A stretch of DNA of 64,000 bases from Streptacidiphilus sp. PB12-B1b (lineage in GTDB: Bacteria; Actinomycetota; Actinomycetes; Streptomycetales; Streptomycetaceae): the NCBI RefSeq assembly GCF_014084125.1, contig NZ_CP048405.1, positions 2,976,001 to 3,040,000 on the forward strand, written 5' to 3'. The position numbers and the translations under genes are program-made. Shown piece by piece: positions 17,737 through 25,720 of the stretch; position 1 is the stretch's first letter; each line of letters starts with the position of its first letter. A model generated the notes under the pieces. It was not told the DNA's origin. It did not search any database and saw nothing but the letters and a program-made list of their open reading frames with translations.

Positions 17737-18572
17737 GCCCCGGGCGACGAACCCGCGCAGCCGCCCTCGCCGCCCTCGTCACCGCCCTCGCCGTCTGTGC
17801 GGCCGCCGTGCTCGCCGCCTGCGGACCGGCCACCGCGCCCCCGGGCGCGCCCGCGCCCGAGCGGCTGGCGGTCCGGGTGCTGGCGGTGCTGCCGCACGAC
17901 CGCACCCGGTTCACCGAGGGCCTGGAACTGCGCGACGGGGTGCTCTACGAGAGCAGCGGGCTCTACGGCCGCTCGGCCGTGACCGCCACCGCCTGGCCCG
18001 GCGGGGCGGTGCTGGCCCAGTCGGCGCTGCCGAACGGGCTGTTCGGCGAGGGCCTCACCGTCGTCGGCGACCGGATCTGGCAGCTGACCTGGCGCGAGGG
18101 GATCGCGCTGGCGCGCCGCCGGTCCGATCTGGCCGTCCTCGGCGAGACGCGCTACCCCGGCCAGGGCTGGGGGCTGTGCTACGACGGGCGGCGGCTGGTG
18201 ATGAGCGACGGCAGCGCCCGGCTGACCTTCCGCGACCCGGCGAGCTTCGCCCGGCTCGGCGCGGTCGCGGTGACCGACGCCGGGCGGCCGGTCCCGGACC
18301 TGAACGAGCTGGAGTGCGCGGGCGGCTCGGTCTGGGCCGACGTCTGGAAGAGCGACGACCTGCTCCGCATCGACCCGGCCAGCGGCCGGGTCACGGCCGT
18401 CGCGGACGCCTCCGCGCTGCGGCCGTCCGCCCCCGGACCGGCCGACCGGACCGGCGAGGCGGTGCTCAACGGGATCGCGGCGATCCCCGGCAGCCCGCAG
18501 TTCCTGCTGACCGGGAAGTTCTGGCCGGCCATGTACCGGGTCGTCTTCGTGCCCGCCGGGCGCACCGGGTGA
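17733..18572 (+). CDS. Glutaminyl-peptide cyclotransferase lipoprotein (bacterial type)
   Basis: A 279-residue lipoprotein: basic start, hydrophobic stretch, lipobox LAAC. The mature part is the glutamine cyclotransferase beta-propeller (PF05096): RTRFTEGLELRDGVLYESSGLYGRS, NGLFGEGLTVVGDRIWQLTWREG, YPGQGWGLCYDGRRLVMSDGSARL, DLNELECAGGSVWADVWKSDD, LNGIAAIP, LTGKFWPAMYRV. The enzyme cyclises N-terminal Gln to pyroglutamate, protecting exported proteins from aminopeptidases. Its GTG start overlaps the protease stop, so it may modify that protease or its products outside the membrane (inference). Confidence 0.9.
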   Translation: MSPGRRTRAAALAALVTALAVCAAAVLAACGPATAPPGAPAPERLAVRVLAVLPHDRTRFTEGLELRDGVLYESSGLYGRSAVTATAWPGGAVLAQSALPNGLFGEGLTVVGDRIWQLTWREGIALARRRSDLAVLGETRYPGQGWGLCYDGRRLVMSDGSARLTFRDPASFARLGAVAVTDAGRPVPDLNELECAGGSVWADVWKSDDLLRIDPASGRVTAVADASALRPSAPGPADRTGEAVLNGIAAIPGSPQFLLTGKFWPAMYRVVFVPAGRTG

Positions 18573-18576
18573 GCGG

Positions 18577-18939
18577 TCAGCGGGGGGTGGCCAGCAGGGC
18601 GGACATGGCGGCCAGCACGCCGGGCTCGACCCGGTAGTAGACCCAGGTCCCGCGCCGCTCGCAGGAGAGCAGCCCGGCCTCGCGCAGCTTCTTCAGGTGG
18701 TGGCTGACGGTCGGCTGGGAGACGCCGACGTCCTGGATGTCGTAGACGCAGGCTTCCTTGCCCGCGTGCGAGGCGACCTTGGAGAACAGTCGCAGTCGTA
18801 CCGGGTCGGCCAGGGCCTTGAACATGAGTGCCATGGCGGCTGCGTCCGCCTCGGACAGTTCCGCGGAGGTGACCGGCGGACATCGGGGGAGGAGGCCGTC
18901 CTGCAGGAGCGGCGGCTCCAGCGCTATCGGATTCGACAT
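18577..18939 (-). CDS. ArsR-family winged-helix regulator
   Basis: A 120-residue ArsR/SmtB repressor: LMFKALADPVRLRLFSKVASHAGKEACVYDIQDVGVSQPTVSHHLKKLREAGLLSCERRGTWVYYRV. Arsenic-sensing relatives carry CVCD at the start of helix 3; here only the first Cys remains (CVYD), so the metal site may be altered or absent. No arsenic resistance gene lies next to it. Start ATG at 18939 (MSNPIALE) with a purine-rich AGAGAGAG upstream; ATG at 18954 is an alternative. Confidence 0.85.
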   Translation of the reverse strand: MSNPIALEPPLLQDGLLPRCPPVTSAELSEADAAAMALMFKALADPVRLRLFSKVASHAGKEACVYDIQDVGVSQPTVSHHLKKLREAGLLSCERRGTWVYYRVEPGVLAAMSALLATPR

Positions 18940-19004
18940 GTCTCTCTCTGGCATTCGTCCGTGCAGCGCGGCGCCGGGGGCGCGCCGGGGGCTGCGAGTC
19001 TGGC

Positions 19005-19042
19005 GGGGTTCCGGCCGCCGGGGAGGCGGCGGCCGGAACCCC
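19005..19042 (-). terminator. Intrinsic terminator after the S53 protease gene
   Basis: A perfect 15-bp stem (GGGGTTCCGGCCGCC with its complement) and 8-base loop, 34 bases beyond the protease stop. It should separate the protease transcript from the downstream arsR-type gene on the same strand. Confidence 0.8.
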
Positions 19043-19075
19043 GTCCGGGAGCCCGGGGAGGTCAGCCGGGGAGGG

Positions 19076-20311
19076 TCAGCCGGTGAACGCGGTGAGGCCG
19101 TTCGGGGTGCCGAGCCCGGTCGGGCCGTCGTAGCCGGTCCCGGCCTCGCACAGGTACGTCGGCGAGCAGGTGGCCGTCTTGCCCTTGGTGACGTCGTTCA
19201 GGGCCGACGGGTGGGCGTAGAGGTCGGCCGCCGGGTACGCGGCGGTCGGGGTGCCGGCGTCGGCGAAGACGGCCGCGATCAGCGGGGAGGCGACGCTGGT
19301 GCCGCCGTAGACCTGCCAGCCGCTGGCGCCGTAGGTCTCGTAGACGGCGACGCCGGTGGCCGGGTCGGCGACGGCGGAGACGTCGGCGACGGTGCGCTTG
19401 GAGCAGCCGCTGTCGGTCTGCCAGCTGGGCTTGGCGTCGTAGGCGGAGCAGCCGGAGCCGGCGCCCTCGGTGGAGGAGGTGGACCAGACCGACTCGGTCC
19501 AGCCGCGCGTGTTGGAGGCGGTCTTGAGCGAGGTGCCGCCGACGGCGGTGACGTACTGCGAGGCGGCCGGGTACTCGACGCCGTAGCCGCTGTCGCCGGA
19601 GGAGGCGGTGACCGCCACGCCCGGGTGGTCGTAGTACTTAGTGTCGTACGTCGGGTCGGAGGAGGACTCCGAGCCGCCGTAGCTGTTGGAGACGAACTTG
19701 GCGCCGAGCTTGACCGCCTCGTTGACGGCGGCGCCGAGGTTGGCGGTGCTCGCGGACTTGGCCTCGACCAGGATGATGTGCGCCTTGGGGGCGATCGCCG
19801 AGACCATGTCCAGGTCCAGCGAGATCTCCCCGGACCAGCCCTTGTTGTTCTTCGGCAGGGTGCTCGTCCCGGTCTGGCTGACCTGCTGGAAACAGCCGTC
19901 CCCGCTGGTACACGCGGGCAGTCCGTACTGGCTGCGGTAGACCGACATGTCGGCTCCCGCTTTGGGGTCGTTGTAGGCGTCCACGATGGCGACGGTCTCG
20001 CCGGCGCCGCCGTTGGCGGGCAGGTTGTAGGCGCTGAGCAGGTCGCTCGGGCCGAAGCCGGAGGGGGCAGCGCTGGGGGTCGTGCCTAAGGCGTTGACGT
20101 GCTCGGTGGTGTCGGTGACCCGCAGCGCGTCGCAGGCCATCTGGCCGACGGTGCGGGGCACGGCGCAGGAGCGCACCCAGGTGGCCGCGGCGGGGGCGGT
20201 CTGGGCGCTGGCGGGGGTGCTGGCCACCAGGGCGGTGGCCGCCAGCGCGGCCGAGCCCAGCAGCGGGAGCACGGTCCAGCGCCGGAGCTGGGAGGTGGGG
20301 GCGGTATGCAT
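19076..20311 (-). CDS. Secreted S53 (sedolisin-type) serine-carboxyl peptidase
   Basis: A 411-residue exported protease with signal peptide (WTVLPLLGSAALAATALVASTPASA). The S53 catalytic pattern is present: Glu and Asp in WSGEISLDLDM, oxyanion Asp in TASSGDSGYGVEYPAA, Ser in VYGGTSVASPLIAA, and the C-terminal calcium loop GTGYDGPTGLGTPNG. It lacks the long N-terminal prodomain of typical acid sedolisins. Residue 75 is encoded by TTA, the rare leucine codon read by the bldA tRNA, so translation is probably tied to development. The ATG at 20311 has AGGAGG 8 bases upstream. Palindromes lie upstream (20405-20483). Confidence 0.9.
   Translation of the reverse strand: MHTAPTSQLRRWTVLPLLGSAALAATALVASTPASAQTAPAAATWVRSCAVPRTVGQMACDALRVTDTTEHVNALGTTPSAAPSGFGPSDLLSAYNLPANGGAGETVAIVDAYNDPKAGADMSVYRSQYGLPACTSGDGCFQQVSQTGTSTLPKNNKGWSGEISLDLDMVSAIAPKAHIILVEAKSASTANLGAAVNEAVKLGAKFVSNSYGGSESSSDPTYDTKYYDHPGVAVTASSGDSGYGVEYPAASQYVTAVGGTSLKTASNTRGWTESVWSTSSTEGAGSGCSAYDAKPSWQTDSGCSKRTVADVSAVADPATGVAVYETYGASGWQVYGGTSVASPLIAAVFADAGTPTAAYPAADLYAHPSALNDVTKGKTATCSPTYLCEAGTGYDGPTGLGTPNGLTAFTG
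20087..20089 (-). other. TTA leucine codon (bldA target) in the S53 protease
   Basis: In-frame TTA at codon 75 (NALGTT context). TTA codons are rare in streptomycete genes and are read only by the developmentally controlled bldA tRNA. Confidence 0.85.
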
Positions 20312-20404
20312 CTGTTCTGCCTCCTGGTATGGGGGTGGGCGGCAATGTGCGAGAAGGCTACTGACGAGTTCATGACCAAACAAGATGGACGACAGGGGAG
20401 ATTC

Positions 20405-20483
20405 CCATATAGACCGGGATATATATGGTCAATGACCATGGAAACCCCGCCAATCGGCGGGGGTGCACCACCGATCGGCGGGG
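20405..20483. promoter_or_regulatory. Palindrome-rich control region upstream of S53 protease
   Basis: An unusually AT-rich stretch holds an inverted repeat CCATATA-n10-TATATGG (20405-20428) overlapping a perfect 15-bp palindrome ATGGTCA-A-TGACCAT (20425-20439). Two direct copies of ATCGGCGGGG (20453-20462 and 20474-20483) sit exactly 21 bp, two helical turns, apart, the first inside the hairpin CCCCGCC-n4-GGCGGGG (20445-20462). It lies 94-172 bases upstream of the protease start and beyond the end of the hydrolase gene, so it most likely controls the protease. Confidence 0.6.
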
Positions 20484-20497
20484 TTGCCGACGGACCG

Positions 20498-22159
20498 TCA
20501 TGAACCCGTGCGGCGGCGGCGCCTGGGCCGGGAGCGCTTGGGCCGGGGCGTACGGGTGCCGCCCGCTGCGGCGGTCGGGCCCGTACTCGGGCCCAGCCCC
20601 TGGATGGAGAAGGTCTCCAGCCCGAAGTAGGGCGCCAGGGCCCGGCCGTAGCCGCTGGCGGCGGCATAGCCCTGGAGCCGGTCGTGGTCGACCGCGTCGT
20701 CGATGGACATCAGGATCGTCAACTGGCTCACCGCCATGTAGCGGTCGGCGATCCGGCCGTCGTCCGGCTGGACCGAGTCCAGGAAGCCGTACCGGGTGTA
20801 CAGCGCGGGGTAGTCGGCGACCAGGCGGGAGATGTCGGCGTACGCCTGCTGCGGGATGACCGGCAGCGCCAGGAACGCGGCGTACGGGGCGACCGCCGCG
20901 GCCGAGACCGTGCCCTGGTCGCTGGCGAGGTCGGGCACGCCGTAGTTGGTGTACTTGATGGCCCCGCTCGGCGAGGTGGCCGGGGCCCAGCCCCACACCG
21001 GCGAGCCGGTGCCGTCGGCGTACGCGCCCTGCGCCAGCGCGGTGTTGCGGTCGTTCAGGCCCAGGCTGTTGGGCGCCATGGCCTGCTCCGGGAAGACCAG
21101 GTCGGGCGCGAGCGCCTGGTAGAGGCTGCCGTCGAAGGTCGGGACGAACTTGATCCCGTCGAAGACGTAGTGCCCCTCGTACACCGGGTAACTCCGGTGG
21201 TTCTGGGGGTCGTTGTAGACCACCGTCCGTCCCTGCGGGGTCTGCCGCTGCCGGTGCCCGGCCGGGGGCGTCCGGTTCATCCCCCACCACAGGGCGCCGG
21301 GGACCTTGCCGCTGCCGATGGCCGTGTACTCGGCGATCCGCGGGCCCGAGTAGGCGTTCTGGTAGGTGGATTTGGAGTAACTCCCGCCCACCTGGTAGCC
21401 GTTGTAGAGGACGTCGGCGGCGCGGTCGTACAGGAAGCCCCACTGCATGCCGCCGAGCAGCGCGCCGAACCGGGCCGAGAGGGCGGGGAAGGCGCCCTGG
21501 GCCACCAGCAGCCCCTGCGCCAGCCAGCCGTTGTCCACGGTCGAGACGTATCCGGCCGGGTCCTGCTCGCCCTGCGGGGTGGCGATCGCCGCGCCGTTCC
21601 GGGTGCTGTACCAACGGAACAGGAAGCCCTGGTACTTGGGCATCCGCTCGATCTGCGCCAGCACCGCCGCGGCGTCCGCCTCGGCCTGCGCCGGGGTGGC
21701 CAGGCCGAGATCCCGGGCGGCGACGATCGCCGACAGGTAGGTACCGATCAGTGCCGGATTGGTGTACTCCCGTGCGGCGGCCGGGGGTTGCAGGGCGGCG
21801 TCCGGCCCGGGCTGCCCGGCCAGCGGGACGCTGTCCAGCAGCAGGTGGGTCGCCGGATCCAGATCCGGGCCGGACAGGAAGCTCCAGGTGCGGGCCGCGA
21901 CCTGGCGCAGGAAGGTGATCTGACTGGACGTCAACTCCGATGTCGGGTCGGTGGCCAGGGCGCCGCCCGCAGCCGGGGCCGTCCACGCGCCGACGCCACC
22001 GCCGCCGGCGGTCGCGGACGGCGGCGGCGCGGGCGAGCCGGCCGGGGAGCGGCCGGAGGAGAACGCCCCCTCCAGCGCGGCCGTCCCCAGCCCGGCCGCG
22101 ACCAGGGCGGCGGCGGTGAGCAGGCCGATGACGCGGCGGGTGCGCGCGGTGGTGGTCAC
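20498..22159 (-). CDS. Exported glucoamylase-like glycoside hydrolase (DUF3131/PF10091-like)
   Basis: A 553-residue exported protein with N-terminal membrane/signal segment (VIGLLTAAALVAAGLGTAALEG) and a disordered Pro/Gly linker to about residue 75. The rest matches the (alpha/alpha) helical glucoamylase-like fold found in cyclic beta-1,2-glucan synthases and related hydrolases: FLRQVAARTWSFLSGPDLDPATHLLLDSVPL, NPALIGTYLSAIVAARDLGL, YQGFLFRWYSTRNG, YVSTVDNGWLAQGLLVAQGAFP. Substrate unknown. Its GTG overlaps the stop of the GT2 synthase (GTGA), so I infer it trims or releases the glycan made by that synthase. The C-terminus is strongly basic (RPKRSRPRRRRRTGS). Confidence 0.78.
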   Translation of the reverse strand: MTTTARTRRVIGLLTAAALVAAGLGTAALEGAFSSGRSPAGSPAPPPSATAGGGGVGAWTAPAAGGALATDPTSELTSSQITFLRQVAARTWSFLSGPDLDPATHLLLDSVPLAGQPGPDAALQPPAAAREYTNPALIGTYLSAIVAARDLGLATPAQAEADAAAVLAQIERMPKYQGFLFRWYSTRNGAAIATPQGEQDPAGYVSTVDNGWLAQGLLVAQGAFPALSARFGALLGGMQWGFLYDRAADVLYNGYQVGGSYSKSTYQNAYSGPRIAEYTAIGSGKVPGALWWGMNRTPPAGHRQRQTPQGRTVVYNDPQNHRSYPVYEGHYVFDGIKFVPTFDGSLYQALAPDLVFPEQAMAPNSLGLNDRNTALAQGAYADGTGSPVWGWAPATSPSGAIKYTNYGVPDLASDQGTVSAAAVAPYAAFLALPVIPQQAYADISRLVADYPALYTRYGFLDSVQPDDGRIADRYMAVSQLTILMSIDDAVDHDRLQGYAAASGYGRALAPYFGLETFSIQGLGPSTGPTAAAGGTRTPRPKRSRPRRRRRTGS

Positions 22160-24132
22160 GGGCTCTCGGCCTCCGGCAGGTAGCGCGGCCGGAGCACCGG
22201 CCAGGTGATGTCGGCGTCCGGCGCGGTCCGCCGGACCGGGTGCAGCCAGGGCACGGACACCGGCCTGGTCTGCAGCAGCAGCAGCGCCTCGACGTTGGCC
22301 AGCCGCTTGATCATCATGAAGCCGAAGAACAGCGGCCACCACAGGAAGGTGCGCCACAGCCCGCGGTAGAACATGCTGCACATGACCAGCACCAGCATCG
22401 GCAGTTTGGCGATGAGGAAGAACGCCGCCAGGTGGAGCAGGTTGCGGCGCACGCCGGTGTCGAACACGGCCCCCTGGATGGCGAACAGGTAGGCGGCGAA
22501 CTGCATCGGCTGGACCAGGCGGCGCGCGCCCTTGAAGAACTCGGCGAACCAGAACCGCGGCCCGGCCGAGCCGGAGGCGAACGGCACGAAGCGGGCGAAG
22601 TTGTAGATCGACCCCTGGCTCCAGCGGCGGCGTTGGAGCCGCAGCTGCGCGGCGTCCTCCGGGACGTCCTCGTAGGCCCAGATCCGGCGGTCGTAGACGG
22701 CCCGGTAGCCGAGCCGGGCCAGGCTGCAGGTGAAGTCGATGTCCTCGCCGAGCATGCCCTCGGGCCAGCCGCCGATCTCCAGCGCCGCCTCCCGGCGCAC
22801 CGCCGTGTAGTTGCCGGGGACGCACGGCTGCGCGTCGACCACCGCGTAGGCGAGCCGGGGCAGTCCGAAGCCGGCCGCCAGCTCCATCGAGCGCATCCGG
22901 TCCACCCAGGTGGTGAACGGCTGCTTGACGAACATGAACGCCCCCACCAGCCCGATCCGCGAATCCGACTCGAACCACGGCACGGTGTACAGGAACGAGT
23001 CGGGGTGCACCTCGCAGTCGGTGTCGTGCCGGATGACGTAGTCGGAGGTGCAGTGGGTGAGCGCCAGGTTGAGCGCGGTGGCCTTGCCGACGTGCGATCC
23101 GGCGATGACCTCGCCGCGCACCGCCACCGCCCGGGCCATGGCCTCCTCGGCCAGCCGCCGGGTGGCGTCCTGCGAGCCGTCGTCGCACAGGATCAGGTGC
23201 ACCGGGCCGCCGTAGACGGCCGCCGCCCGGTCGATGCACTCGACCCAGCGGACGATGTTGGTCTCCTCGTTGAAGGCCGGGCCGATGACGTCGATCGGCG
23301 GCCGCTCCGGCCCCGGCTGCGGCAGTTTCGCGCCGCCGCAGAGCCGCAGCACGCACAGCACCACGTAGATGCCGAACTTGAGGTACACCGGGACGGCGAT
23401 CAGCACGAAGGTGTAGGCGACCGGGTCGTCGCCGGAGACGTGGACCAGGTAGTCCGCGCCCACGGCCACGAACACCGAGACCACCAGCAGCACGGTGGCC
23501 ATGATCAGGGTGTCGAGGACGTCGCCGGTGCGCCGGATCGGCACCTGCGTCGGCCGGGGCAGCTTGTAGGTGGTCAGCGCCAGCCGCATGGCCAGCACAT
23601 AGGCGATCAGGTAGTGCATCAGAATGCTGATCAGCGGGAACCGCCCGAGCGAGATCCCGCTCTCGACGCCGATGACGCTGAGCACGGTGTCGGCGGCGAT
23701 CGCGGCCACGAAGGCCAGCGGGGCGTGCGCCACGATCATCAGCCGCCGCCCCCAGGTCGCATGCACGGAGACGGCCAGCGCGATGGTGAACGCCAGGAAG
23801 CTGAGCGGGATCACCGGCCGCAGGTGCGACACGTAGGCGTCCACGACGGCCGGTTCCGGCAGCACCTGGGTGGTGGACAGGGCCACCACCGAGCGGTACG
23901 CCTTGGACAGGTCGGGGGTGCGCAGCCCGGTCAGGGCGATGCTGCCCAGCACGGTCAGCCCGACGAACAGGGCCACCCGGGGCAGCGAGGGCGGGTGCGG
24001 CTTGGGCAGCACCACCACGTTGCCGACGCCCCGGTCGGAGTCGTCGAAGCGCCGCCGCAGCGCGTGCAGCACGATCCCGACCAGGACGGCCAGGTCGAGC
24101 ACGAACATCAGCAGGCCAGGAAGCCGGAGCAC
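22156..24132 (-). CDS. Processive family-2 glycosyltransferase (polysaccharide synthase, cellulose-synthase-like)
   Basis: A 658-residue membrane glycosyltransferase. About seven hydrophobic helices precede a cytosolic GT-A domain with all synthase motifs: LCDDGSQDATRRL near 314-325, the DxD-type RHDTDCEV near 369, LGEDIDFTCSLARLGYRAVY near 458, and LQRRRWSQG near 498 (the QxxRW motif of processive enzymes). Further C-terminal helices follow (LHLAAFFLIAKLPMLVLVMC). It should polymerise a nucleotide sugar and thread the chain across the membrane. The GTG at 24132 has GGGAGGG five bases upstream. It lies 58 bases after an HlyD-type adaptor gene and overlaps an exported hydrolase gene, in one operon with cysHDN. 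Confidence 0.9.
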   Translation of the reverse strand: MLRLPGLLMFVLDLAVLVGIVLHALRRRFDDSDRGVGNVVVLPKPHPPSLPRVALFVGLTVLGSIALTGLRTPDLSKAYRSVVALSTTQVLPEPAVVDAYVSHLRPVIPLSFLAFTIALAVSVHATWGRRLMIVAHAPLAFVAAIAADTVLSVIGVESGISLGRFPLISILMHYLIAYVLAMRLALTTYKLPRPTQVPIRRTGDVLDTLIMATVLLVVSVFVAVGADYLVHVSGDDPVAYTFVLIAVPVYLKFGIYVVLCVLRLCGGAKLPQPGPERPPIDVIGPAFNEETNIVRWVECIDRAAAVYGGPVHLILCDDGSQDATRRLAEEAMARAVAVRGEVIAGSHVGKATALNLALTHCTSDYVIRHDTDCEVHPDSFLYTVPWFESDSRIGLVGAFMFVKQPFTTWVDRMRSMELAAGFGLPRLAYAVVDAQPCVPGNYTAVRREAALEIGGWPEGMLGEDIDFTCSLARLGYRAVYDRRIWAYEDVPEDAAQLRLQRRRWSQGSIYNFARFVPFASGSAGPRFWFAEFFKGARRLVQPMQFAAYLFAIQGAVFDTGVRRNLLHLAAFFLIAKLPMLVLVMCSMFYRGLWRTFLWWPLFFGFMMIKRLANVEALLLLQTRPVSVPWLHPVRRTAPDADITWPVLRPRYLPEAESP

Positions 24133-24190
24133 TCAGTCCCTCCCGGGGCGGGTCGTGGTCGGGGCGGCCGGGTCGGCGGTGGCGGCCGGG

Positions 24191-25720
24191 TCAGGGGAAG
24201 ACGACATTGGTGCTCATCCCGGTCATGGTCCCCTGCGGCCAGGAGGGGACGGCCAGCCGGACGGGGTACTGCACGCTGCCGTTCTGGTCCACCGGGATCG
24301 GGCTGATCTGCGACACCGTGGCGTCCACGGTCCGGCCCAGCGCGTTCACCGTGATCCGGGCCCGGCTGCCGTCGTGCAGCGACGCCACCTCGCTCTCGCT
24401 GACCTGGGCCAGCACGTACTTCTGCGCGGAGACCAGCCAGATCAGCGGCTGCTGCCCGGACGAGCCGGAGCTGGTGGCGCCGGTGCCGGCGGCCGGCGGG
24501 AACAGGCTGAACGCCGGACCGGAGGTCGCCTGCGCGCCGCTGGGGCCGGAGAAGCCGTGCACGCCGCCGGTGCCGTCGAGGTCGCCGACGATCCCGCCGA
24601 CGTCGGCGACGACCCCGGCGATGGGCGACACCAGCGTCAGCGCGGCCAGGTTCTGCCGGTCCTGGTCCACGGTGGTCTGCGCGGCGGCCTCGTTGGCCTG
24701 GGCGGTGGACAGCTGGGCGGCGGAGGCCGGGGCGGTCGCCACCGCCTCCTGGTTGCGGGTGAGCGCCAGCGCCGCGCCCGCGCTGGACGCCGCATGTGCC
24801 GCGGTGTCCTGCAATTGCGCGGCGTCGGCCCGGGCGTTGGCCAGAGCGGCGGTGGCGCTGTCGACGCCCGCCGAGTCCTTCTGCAGCTGCGACTGCAGGG
24901 TCAGGCAGTACTGCTCGGGCGAACCGCTGGGCGTGGCTTGCGGGCTGCTCTGCGGCGTCGGCAGCAGCGGCGTCGGCTGAAGCGAGGACCGGCCGGATCC
25001 GCCGCCGACCGGGTCCGGTCCCGCGCCGCCGACCGGGCCGAAGCCCTGGTCGTGGCCGGGGGCGGCCTCCGGCGCGGTGCCGGGCACCGCCCGGGGCGCC
25101 TCGGCCCGGGCGGTGCACACCGACTTGTACTGCGCGGTGTCCGCCCGCAGCGCGGCCTGGGCGTTGTCCACGGTCTGCTGGGCCTGGCCGATCTGCGAGC
25201 TGCCCTGGGCGACGGCGTCCTGCGACGCCTGCTGCGCGCTGGACAGCTGCTGGTCGGCGGCGGCCACCTGCAGGTCGAGGTTCTGCTTCCCGGCGGCCGA
25301 CAGGCTCGGCGACTCCAGGGACTTCACCACCGTCTGGTCGGCGGCCAGCACCGCCTCCGCGTCCTGCAGGCTGGCCTGCGCGTACCCCTGGTCCAGGGTG
25401 GCCAGCGGCTGGCCCTGGCGCACGGTCTGGCCGGTGCTGACCAGGATCCGGGTGACCCGGCCGGTCTGCGGGAAGTCCAGGCTCACCGAGCTCTGCGCCT
25501 CGACGGTCCCGGCGAAGCCGGTGGGGCCGCCGGTGACCTCGGTGAAGGTGTAGCGCGCCAGCACCACTCCGACCGCCAGCAGCGCCACCGCCACCAGCAG
25601 TTGCCGCAGCGAGGCGTGCGGCAGCCGGCGGCGCGGCTCCGGGGCGCGGCCCGCGGGATCGTCGTTGACGGCGGCGGCGGCGTTCATGCCGCGCACCCGG
25701 ACGGGAACCTTGCTCGTCAT
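24191..25720 (-). CDS. HlyD/membrane-fusion-type protein of the glycan operon
   Basis: A 509-residue protein with a single N-terminal membrane anchor (RQLLVAVALLAVGVVLARYTF, near 35-55). A biotinyl-lipoyl half-motif follows (GTVEAQSSVSLDFPQTGRVTRILVSTGQTVRQGQPLATLD), then a long Ala/Gln-rich coiled-coil hairpin (residues about 110-330, interrupted by a Pro/Gly insert near 190-250), and the second half-motif LTLVSPIAGVVADVGGIVGD. In polysaccharide systems such proteins (for example Alg44-like) accompany GT2 synthases. Its ATG overlaps the cysN stop (ATGA), which ties sulfate activation to glycan export at the translational level. Confidence 0.88.
   Translation of the reverse strand: MTSKVPVRVRGMNAAAAVNDDPAGRAPEPRRRLPHASLRQLLVAVALLAVGVVLARYTFTEVTGGPTGFAGTVEAQSSVSLDFPQTGRVTRILVSTGQTVRQGQPLATLDQGYAQASLQDAEAVLAADQTVVKSLESPSLSAAGKQNLDLQVAAADQQLSSAQQASQDAVAQGSSQIGQAQQTVDNAQAALRADTAQYKSVCTARAEAPRAVPGTAPEAAPGHDQGFGPVGGAGPDPVGGGSGRSSLQPTPLLPTPQSSPQATPSGSPEQYCLTLQSQLQKDSAGVDSATAALANARADAAQLQDTAAHAASSAGAALALTRNQEAVATAPASAAQLSTAQANEAAAQTTVDQDRQNLAALTLVSPIAGVVADVGGIVGDLDGTGGVHGFSGPSGAQATSGPAFSLFPPAAGTGATSSGSSGQQPLIWLVSAQKYVLAQVSESEVASLHDGSRARITVNALGRTVDATVSQISPIPVDQNGSVQYPVRLAVPSWPQGTMTGMSTNVVFP

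Noticed and set aside
18577-18939. Arsenic-resistance operon
   Set aside because: The ArsR-type regulator has lost the CVCD pair and no arsB, arsC or acr3 gene is nearby.
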